From SbD1 sp039679945 (lineage in GTDB: Bacteria > Desulfobacterota > Syntrophobacteria > Syntrophobacterales > Syntrophobacteraceae), in NCBI GenBank assembly GCA_039679945.1, contig JBDKTY010000244.1, forward strand, positions 62,001 to 126,000: a DNA stretch of 64,000 bases. The letters are read 5' to 3'. Below the pieces are notes generated by a model, which had not been told where the DNA came from, searched no databases, and saw only the letters and a program-made list of their open reading frames with translations. Position numbers and translations under genes: made by a program. Shown piece by piece: positions 57,963 to 64,000 of this stretch (its first letter is position 1; every line of letters starts with the position of its first letter).

Positions 57963-60507
57963 TCTCGCTCCCCTCCCGGTCAGCCGCCTGGTATGCGGCT
58001 GTTTTACATGTCAGGCAATCGCCAAGGCTTTCCGCATGCTCACCGGCCAGATGCCGCAAAATCGCCATTGGTCTGAAACATAACAGGGGTGTCTCATAGA
58101 TTTCCATTTCGATGGTGTTTTCACCGTCCCTCCGCAAATCAAGGAGAATGTCATTCAAAATGGCGCGGGCCTCCCCCTTTTTGGTTTTCTTGATCAGGAC
58201 GGTATCACCGCACTGAGGCCATCTCAGAAGAAGATTTCGAACCATGAAGGGACTGAGACCGGAGATGCGGTAGACTGCCCTCACGGGCCTGCCCGCGGGA
58301 GGACGCCTGTCGAGGCGGCTGACGTCGCTGATGTGAATGAGCCCCTGGAACTGATGGTTCAGGGAATCACGGACCACGGCCGGACTGATCTCTTCGGTAA
58401 GGGTTATGAAGGCATCCGCTATGATTGTCTCCATCCCCAGCGGCAGAGCCTCTCCAAATGACATCTTCACATGGGGGTGAAATCCCTTGCTGAACGCGGC
58501 CGGAAGTTCAGCCCGCCTGATGGCGCGTTCAAAAGCCGTCGCCATCTCGAGCTGTCCGAAGAACCGTGCCCGATCCAGTTTGGAGTAAATGACCCGGTAC
58601 AAAAACCCCGCTTCCTCGGATGCATGTGCCTCGTCACGCCCTGGTCGAGAATGTTCGGAGGGCTTCTCCGCGAGTTCGGGAATTGGCTGGTCATGGATAA
58701 CCGGAGAAACGTTCAAGCGCTCACAGAGGCCGCATCCCGTGCAGCCGCCGCGGCGGCAGTCCGGAGTGAATTTTTCGTCCAATGCCCGCTGGTACTCCTG
58801 CCACAGGTAGTCGCGTGACACCCCGGCCGAGATGTGATCCCAGGGCAGGACTTCGTCGCGCGAGCGCACGCGTTGAGCGTAGAAGCCCGCGTCAAGCCCC
58901 GTTTCCGCAAGCGCGCGGTACCAGATATCCTCTTTGAAATGATCCGTCCAGCCATCGAATCGCGCACCCAGTTCCCAGGCCCTCCGGATCACCCTGCCCA
59001 GGCGCCTGTCACCGCGCGCGAAAACCGCCTCGAAAACACTCTGACCGGCAACGTTCCACTTAAGTTTGAGCCCCGGTTTTCTGAGCCGGTCCTTGAGGTT
59101 TAGAAGAATTTCAGCCACTTCTTCCCGGGAGAGTTGCCCAACCCACTGAAAAGGCGTCTGCGGCTTGGGAACGAAGGTGGAGACAGCGACATTGACAGTG
59201 GCGCGGGATTTCTTGCCCTTTTCCCAGACCCTGAGGCAAAGATCGGCGAGCGCTTCCCGGTCGGACTCCGTCTCGCCAGGAAGACCCGTCATGAAATAGA
59301 GCTTCAGGACTCGCCAGCCCAGGCTGAAGGCAGTTTCCGCCGAGGAGAGCAAATCTTCGTCATTTATTCCCTTGTTTATCACGCGCCGCAATCGCTCGCT
59401 TCCGGCCTCGGGGGCAAGGGTAAATCCCGTCTTCCTCACCTTCCGGACGTGCTCCATCAGCTCCGGCGTGAGCGTTCCGACGCGCATGGATGGAAGAGAA
59501 ACCGCCACCTTGCGGGGCCCCAGATCACGTATCATTGCCCCGAGAAGATCCTGTATGCCGCAGTAGTCGCCCGTACTGAACGAAAGCAGCGCGAGGTCAT
59601 CGAACCCGCTTTCGGCAAGCGCCCGCTTCGCCGCTTCCAATACATACCCGGGATTGCGCTCCCTTACCGGTCTGTAAACGAAGCTTGCCTGGCAGAAACG
59701 GCACCCGCGCGTACATCCTCTTGCGATTTCGAGCCCCAGGCGGTTGTGTACGATATCGATCAATGGAACCAGGGGTTTTTCCGGAATCGGGCAGATCTTG
59801 TCGAGATCCGGGACAAGACGTTTGACGACCTCCGTATAGTCCGCGAATCGCGGAATCACCGCCGCGACTGTCCCGTCCGGCGCATGAGAAACATCGAAGA
59901 GAGACGGGACGTATATCCCGGGGATCTTCCGGATTTCTTCGAGGAAATCCCTCCGCCCGCCGGATGGGGACTTCTTCCATTCCCAGTGTGCCGCGATTAT
60001 CTCGGGCAGGACCTCCTCGCCTTCCCCCAGGACGAAGAAATCGAAGAAATCCGCTAGGGGTTCCGGGTTGAAGGCGCAGGGCCCTCCCCCGATAACAAAG
60101 GGGTCTGATTCCGAGCGCTCTTTTGCCTCAAAAGGGATTGAGGCGAGGTCAAGCATCGTCAGTATATTGGAATAGCTCAATTCATACTGAAGACTGAACC
60201 CGAGGAAATCGAAATCCCGAAGGGGCCGCTCGCTCTCGATACCTCTGAGCGGCTCCGCCATCGCACGCAATTTTTCCTCGAAATCAGGCCACGGCGAATA
60301 AACACGGTCCGCCATGACGGCTTCGGTCCGGTTTAACTGATGGTAGAGCAACTGCAGCCCGAGATGGCTCAGGCCGATTTCGTAAACGTCGGGAAATGCC
60401 AGGGCGAACCGGGTGCGGGCATCCTCAAAGCTTTTCCTATACAGATTAAGCTCCAGCCCGATGTAGCGGCCGGGTTTTTCGATACCATTCAAGTATTTAT
60501 CAAGCAT
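57937..60507 (-). CDS. TIGR03960-type radical SAM protein fused to DUF2344
   Basis: An 856-residue fusion. Residues about 20-240 are a B12-binding-like domain (DVYEIGLSHLGLQLLYH). Radical SAM core: GLEIARGCTRGCRFCQASF (CxxxCxxC, about 277-286). A Cys-rich CRRGGCTGCGLCE near 605 joins it to DUF2344 (about 648-850; YRVIYSKLDRARFFGQLEM). DUF2344 often lies by or in such proteins and next to rng, as here, suggesting an RNA-related role (inference). The start ATG 60507 is preferred over an upstream in-frame codon that would add 13 residues. Confidence 0.92.
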   Translation of the reverse strand: MLDKYLNGIEKPGRYIGLELNLYRKSFEDARTRFALAFPDVYEIGLSHLGLQLLYHQLNRTEAVMADRVYSPWPDFEEKLRAMAEPLRGIESERPLRDFDFLGFSLQYELSYSNILTMLDLASIPFEAKERSESDPFVIGGGPCAFNPEPLADFFDFFVLGEGEEVLPEIIAAHWEWKKSPSGGRRDFLEEIRKIPGIYVPSLFDVSHAPDGTVAAVIPRFADYTEVVKRLVPDLDKICPIPEKPLVPLIDIVHNRLGLEIARGCTRGCRFCQASFVYRPVRERNPGYVLEAAKRALAESGFDDLALLSFSTGDYCGIQDLLGAMIRDLGPRKVAVSLPSMRVGTLTPELMEHVRKVRKTGFTLAPEAGSERLRRVINKGINDEDLLSSAETAFSLGWRVLKLYFMTGLPGETESDREALADLCLRVWEKGKKSRATVNVAVSTFVPKPQTPFQWVGQLSREEVAEILLNLKDRLRKPGLKLKWNVAGQSVFEAVFARGDRRLGRVIRRAWELGARFDGWTDHFKEDIWYRALAETGLDAGFYAQRVRSRDEVLPWDHISAGVSRDYLWQEYQRALDEKFTPDCRRGGCTGCGLCERLNVSPVIHDQPIPELAEKPSEHSRPGRDEAHASEEAGFLYRVIYSKLDRARFFGQLEMATAFERAIRRAELPAAFSKGFHPHVKMSFGEALPLGMETIIADAFITLTEEISPAVVRDSLNHQFQGLIHISDVSRLDRRPPAGRPVRAVYRISGLSPFMVRNLLLRWPQCGDTVLIKKTKKGEARAILNDILLDLRRDGENTIEMEIYETPLLCFRPMAILRHLAGEHAESLGDCLTCKTAAYQAADREGSENVRRAHYK

Positions 60508-60963
60508 TATATAAGATGTATCCTCTCTCGCGCACAGACCCGGCACCCTTCGAATTCAGACCTTCGTCCGGCCGCGAGCCCAGGTCTCTGGTGGGACGGA
60601 ATGCAGGCCGGCGCGGAATCCACAATGGCGGGCCGGACCTGTAACCGTAATCTTTATTTATACTTATCCGAAGTGAAAGGAGTCAACAGAAAAGGGTGCG
60701 AGAATGCTCAACCCCGCCCGCAATACGTCAACCGCATGGCTTACGCGGGACCGGGATCGATCCATATCAAACAGGGATTCCGCGCCGCTGTATCGGCAGA
60801 ACCCCGGAAACCTTGCCAATTTCTGCTTGCAATATTGGGAAGGCCATGCTATCCGTTTCCTCTGTTTCGCGTATACAGGCGGATATCCATTGCAGCCGAA
60901 TCAAGATGAAAGTCCATGGGTTCGCAATACCTAATTTTGAACTGTACTTAAGGAGGAAGGATT
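60508..60963. other. gene-free divergent spacer
   Basis: These 456 bp separate the leftward radical SAM gene from the rightward small membrane gene. TTTATTTATACTTATCC (60652-60668) is the most AT-rich part; no clear promoter, repeat or RNA gene is seen. Confidence 0.4.
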
Positions 60964-61260
60964 ATGAAGGTTTTTGTGGGTGGTGCTGCCGCTGCGTTTC
61001 TCGGTTTTTTGGGGATCATCATCTGGTATGACGCTGTTTTCAGGTTTATTGGAGGCGCTATTCCCCTCGTCCTGCTGCTCGGTGGATTGATGGCTGCTTA
61101 CCTCGGCTATGACGAGGTCAAAGAGAAACTGCCTTTCCCGAAAAACAGGGACACCGAACCCTCCACAAGCTCCGACTCCAAGCTGAAAGAGGAAGCCGAG
61201 AAGTACAGAATGGAAGTTGAAAGACTTAAGGCAGAGTTGGACAAGTCGAAAGCAAGCTGA
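60964..61260 (+). CDS. small two-helix membrane protein with C-terminal coiled coil
   Basis: A 98-residue protein, not recognised. Two hydrophobic helices (AAFLGFLGIIIWYDAVF at about 10-26 and AIPLVLLLGGLMAAYLGYD at 32-50) precede a polar tail and a coiled coil (LKEEAEKYRMEVERLKAELD, about 74-93). TAAGGAGGAAGG upstream of the ATG is a strong site. It should sit in the inner membrane with the tail in the cytoplasm. It faces polA convergently with a terminator between. Confidence 0.75.
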   Translation: MKVFVGGAAAAFLGFLGIIIWYDAVFRFIGGAIPLVLLLGGLMAAYLGYDEVKEKLPFPKNRDTEPSTSSDSKLKEEAEKYRMEVERLKAELDKSKAS

Positions 61261-61288
61261 GTCACTCTGTTTTTCCATGATAATCAGG

Positions 61289-61318
61289 AAGCCGCTCCCG
61301 CAAGAGGGCGGCTTTTGT
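61289..61318 (+). terminator. intrinsic terminator
   Basis: AAGCCGC (61289-61295) pairs with GCGGCTT (61308-61314) around a CCC/GGG inner stem, followed by TTTTGT. It ends the small membrane protein transcript just before the convergent polA. Confidence 0.7.
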
Positions 61319-61321
61319 CGT

Positions 61322-64000
61322 CTATGGATGAGCCTCGGCCCAGTTGTTTCCCCAGCCCATTTCGATCTTGAGAGCCACCCCGATATCCCGGACATCCTCC
61401 ATTGCACCCCGGATCAATTCCCGGACCGTGTCCATTTCCTCCATCGGGACTTCGAAAAGAAGTTCATCATGGACCTGGAGGAGCATTTCGGTCTTCAGTT
61501 CCCTGCTTTTCAGCAATGACTGCATATCGATCATTGCCTTCTTTATGAGATCCGCCGCCGTTCCCTGTATGGGGGTGTTGATGGCGAGGCGCTCACCCAA
61601 TTGGCGTATGTTGAAATTCCGGCTTTGCAGCTCCGGGATGGCACGCCTCCTCCCGAGAAGCGTTTCGGCATAACCCAGTTCGCGCGCCCTGCGCACCGCC
61701 TCGTCGATAAAACGCCTGACCCCGCTGTAGCGCTCGAAGTAGCGATCAATCGCCGCCTTGGCGACTTTCGTGCTTATCCGAAGTCTTTGTGACAACCCGA
61801 AAGAACTCATTCCGTACGCTATACCGAAATTTATCATTTTCGCCTGCCTGCGCATCTCGGGTGAGACTTCCGCCAAACCCACGCCGAAGATCTCGGCGGC
61901 CGTCCTGCGGTGCACATCCTCATCGTTTCTGAAAGCGTCCAGCAGGCTCCGGTCACCGCTGTAATGGGCAAGCACGCGCAGCTCGATCTGTGAATAGTCG
62001 GCCGACAGGAGCACATTGCCCGGGGCGGCGATGAATGCCTCCCGGATCTTCCTGCCCTCGTCCGATCGAATCGGGATATTTTGCAGGTTGGGATTGGAAC
62101 TGCTGAGCCGTCCGGTCGCGGTCACGGTCTGGTTAAATGATGTATGGATGCGGCCGGTCTCCGGACGCACCAGTTTCGGCAAGGCATCCGCGTACGTTCC
62201 CTTGAGCTTCGAGAGGGTCCGGTAGCTCAGGATCTGCTCGGCAATAGGGTGCTCGGCCGCGAGATCCTCCAGGACAGCCATGTCCGTTGACGCTCCGCTC
62301 TTAGTTTTCTTGAGTATGGGCAATCCCAGCTTATCAAAGAGTATGTAGCCAAGTTGCTTGGGCGACTGGATGTTGAACTCTTCGCCCGCCAACTCGAAAA
62401 TACGCGCGGCCCTCTGATCGAGCGCTTTCTGAAACTCAAGAGAGAGGTCCTCGAGTTTTTCGGAATTCACCAGAATCCCTCGATATTCCATGCGGGCAAG
62501 GACTTCGGTCAGCGGAAGCTCAATCTTTTCATAGAGTTCGCGGAGTTTGCCTTCATCGAGTTTATCCCTCAGAGCGGGAATCACGCGCCACGTGGTCTCC
62601 ACGTCACAGCAGCCGTACTCGGCCGCCTGGTCGATCCCCAGATCCGCGAAACTTATCCTCGCCTTTCCCCGGCCTGTCATTTCGTCCCGGGATGCAATGC
62701 CCTCCCCCAGGTACTCGGCGGCTATCCGGTCCAGGGCATGCGTCTGGTTGCCGGGATCAAGCAGATAACTCGCGATCATGGTATCGAAGGTCATTCCATT
62801 CAGCTCAATTCCATGCCTTTTCAGCACAACCCACTGAAACTTGAGGTCGTGTCCGGCCTTGGATGGGCTCGGCGCGCTCAGGATCGGGCCGAGGTCGCGC
62901 AGGATGTCGGCCGCCGAAAGCTGGTCTTGTGATTCCGGTCCGCGATGGCCAACCGGGATGTAATAGGAGAGGTCATCCTGAAAACATAGGGCTATCCCCA
63001 CTATTTCAGCGTCCATCGCATCCGGGGAGTCCATTTCCACCTCCAGGGACACCAGGGGTGTCTTCTTGAGTGTCCCGAGGACCCGCAAAAACTCCTCGCG
63101 CGCGCGGATGATGGTGTCAGTGCGGTTGCGTGTGGATTTGGGCACGGTGGGCGGCATTTCCTTCACGTCCGACCACTCGCGCCGAAGTGCGTCGAGGAGG
63201 GACTTGAATTCCAGTTCCTCGCAGAGTCCAAGCATTTCTCGTTTGAGGGGTTCCGCCGGCGCGAACTCCTCAAGTTTCTTTTCTATGACCACATCGAGTC
63301 GCAGGGTCACCAATTCCCTGGAAAGAAATGCGCTCTCCCGTCCCTCAACAAGTTTCCTTTTCAAAGAATCCGGAGATATGGCATTGAGGTTGTCGTAGAT
63401 CGCATCCAGGGTTTCCCAGGTCTGGAGCAACTGCCGCGCGGTTTTCTCTCCGACCCCTTTCACTCCCGGAACATTGTCCGAAACGTCGCCCACCAGCGCG
63501 AGATAGTCCGCCATCTGCACGGGCGTCACGCCGAACCTGTCCTTGACGACATCCTCGGTAAAAAGCCTGTCATTCTGAGGGTCCCACTGGCGGATTTCAG
63601 GATCGTGAATCAACTGATGCAGGTCCTTGTCGGCCGAGACGATCACCACGTCCAGGCTCTGAGTGGAAGCCCATTGCACCAAAGTGGCGATCAGATCGTC
63701 CGCCTCGTAACCCTGAAGCTCCATCTGTGGCACGCCCGAGAACTGAACCACCTGCTTTATGTAGGGCACCTGGGGAACGAGTTCCTCGGGCATCGACTGG
63801 CGCGTTGCCTTGTAAGTATCCGATATTTCGTGCCGGAAACCGCGCCCGGGCGCATCGAATACCACGCAGATGTAATCGGGTTTGCGCTCGCGCAGGACCT
63901 TCAGGAGCATTGTAAAGAAGCCGTAGACGGCCTGAGTGGCCATTCCCTTGGAGTTCGTCAGGCGCCGGATGGCGAAAAATGCCCTGTAGATATAGGAACT
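61322..64000 (-). CDS. polA: DNA polymerase I, 5' end beyond the window
   Basis: 892 residues are visible; the reading frame is open to the right edge and starts in the middle of the first motif (SSYIYRAFFAIRRLTNS), so only about ten residues are missing. Domains: 5' nuclease (to about 290), 3'-5' exonuclease-like (about 330-500), polymerase with DYSQIELRVLAHYSGD, RRQAKMINFGIAYGMSSFGL and LLQVHDELLFEVP. In the exonuclease part the usual DxE is EVE (LEVEMDS) and the next Asp position is Gln (HDLKFQW), while YGCCD keeps Tyr and Asp. Polymerase and 5' nuclease look intact. Confidence 0.95.
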   Translation of the reverse strand, partial: SSYIYRAFFAIRRLTNSKGMATQAVYGFFTMLLKVLRERKPDYICVVFDAPGRGFRHEISDTYKATRQSMPEELVPQVPYIKQVVQFSGVPQMELQGYEADDLIATLVQWASTQSLDVVIVSADKDLHQLIHDPEIRQWDPQNDRLFTEDVVKDRFGVTPVQMADYLALVGDVSDNVPGVKGVGEKTARQLLQTWETLDAIYDNLNAISPDSLKRKLVEGRESAFLSRELVTLRLDVVIEKKLEEFAPAEPLKREMLGLCEELEFKSLLDALRREWSDVKEMPPTVPKSTRNRTDTIIRAREEFLRVLGTLKKTPLVSLEVEMDSPDAMDAEIVGIALCFQDDLSYYIPVGHRGPESQDQLSAADILRDLGPILSAPSPSKAGHDLKFQWVVLKRHGIELNGMTFDTMIASYLLDPGNQTHALDRIAAEYLGEGIASRDEMTGRGKARISFADLGIDQAAEYGCCDVETTWRVIPALRDKLDEGKLRELYEKIELPLTEVLARMEYRGILVNSEKLEDLSLEFQKALDQRAARIFELAGEEFNIQSPKQLGYILFDKLGLPILKKTKSGASTDMAVLEDLAAEHPIAEQILSYRTLSKLKGTYADALPKLVRPETGRIHTSFNQTVTATGRLSSSNPNLQNIPIRSDEGRKIREAFIAAPGNVLLSADYSQIELRVLAHYSGDRSLLDAFRNDEDVHRRTAAEIFGVGLAEVSPEMRRQAKMINFGIAYGMSSFGLSQRLRISTKVAKAAIDRYFERYSGVRRFIDEAVRRARELGYAETLLGRRRAIPELQSRNFNIRQLGERLAINTPIQGTAADLIKKAMIDMQSLLKSRELKTEMLLQVHDELLFEVPMEEMDTVRELIRGAMEDVRDIGVALKIEMGWGNNWAEAHP

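Overview
The window reads as a chromosomal segment of a Gram-negative bacterium that carries lipopolysaccharide and is probably anaerobic or facultative. Two heptosyltransferases, dTDP-rhamnose genes and several lipoproteins point to an outer membrane. The redox sensor Rex, a diheme type B succinate dehydrogenase/fumarate reductase, a NapH/NapG-like iron-sulfur protein, an NtrC/sigma-54 circuit and an F0 operon without F1 genes recall Desulfobacterota (former Deltaproteobacteria) and related uncultured lineages. The gene order hemL-F0 and radical SAM/DUF2344-rng is also familiar from that group. This placement is inference; no rRNA or tRNA gene is present.

Layout. 1-4.2 kb: end of an AmrS-like radical SAM gene, a methyltransferase, ilvD, then a promoter, a Cys-rich MerR regulator and a translationally coupled radical SAM gene. 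4.3-10.3 kb: fused M16 peptidase, RimK-like ATP-grasp protein, a divergent XPB-like helicase, a small unknown gene. 10.3-15.8 kb: a same-strand run panC-panD-metK-ahcY-mltA, with a structured spacer and terminator between metK and ahcY. 16.2-24.2 kb: surface polysaccharide/LPS genes (three glycosyltransferases, rfbD, rfbC, waaC- and waaF-like genes), interrupted by a 384-bp repeat element. 24.4-27.2 kb: a branched-chain amino-acid type binding protein and a phenylacetate-CoA ligase family protein. 27.8-33.1 kb: a redox cluster of DUF6599, Tat-exported DUF362, a NapH-NapG-like fusion and a Tat-exported aldo/keto reductase.

33.6-45.6 kb: glycine-zipper lipoprotein, DUF523/DUF1722 protein, sdhCAB, AcuB-like CBS protein, exported MsrAB, DinB-like protein, and a mercuric-reductase-like flavoprotein next to a TVP38/TMEM64 membrane protein. 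46.3-52.2 kb: an enlarged YeiH-type transporter and a small membrane protein, preceded by a near-consensus sigma-54 promoter and by genes for an NtrC-type activator and a histidine kinase with a c-type heme motif. 52.3-55.0 kb: rex behind its own Rex-like operator, then atpZ-atpI-atpB-atpE, whose c subunit carries the Na+-binding residue set. 55.0-64.0 kb: hemL, rng, a radical SAM-DUF2344 fusion, a small membrane protein and polA (5' end outside the window).

At least four diverged copies of a REP-like element with a hairpin ending in GCGAACGGG lie in the longer gene-free gaps, alongside the unrelated 384-bp element. I found no CRISPR array, transposase or prophage. The least explained pieces are the sigma-54/heme-kinase/YeiH unit, the DUF6599-DUF362-NapHG-AKR cluster, the divergent helicase and the metK-ahcY spacer.
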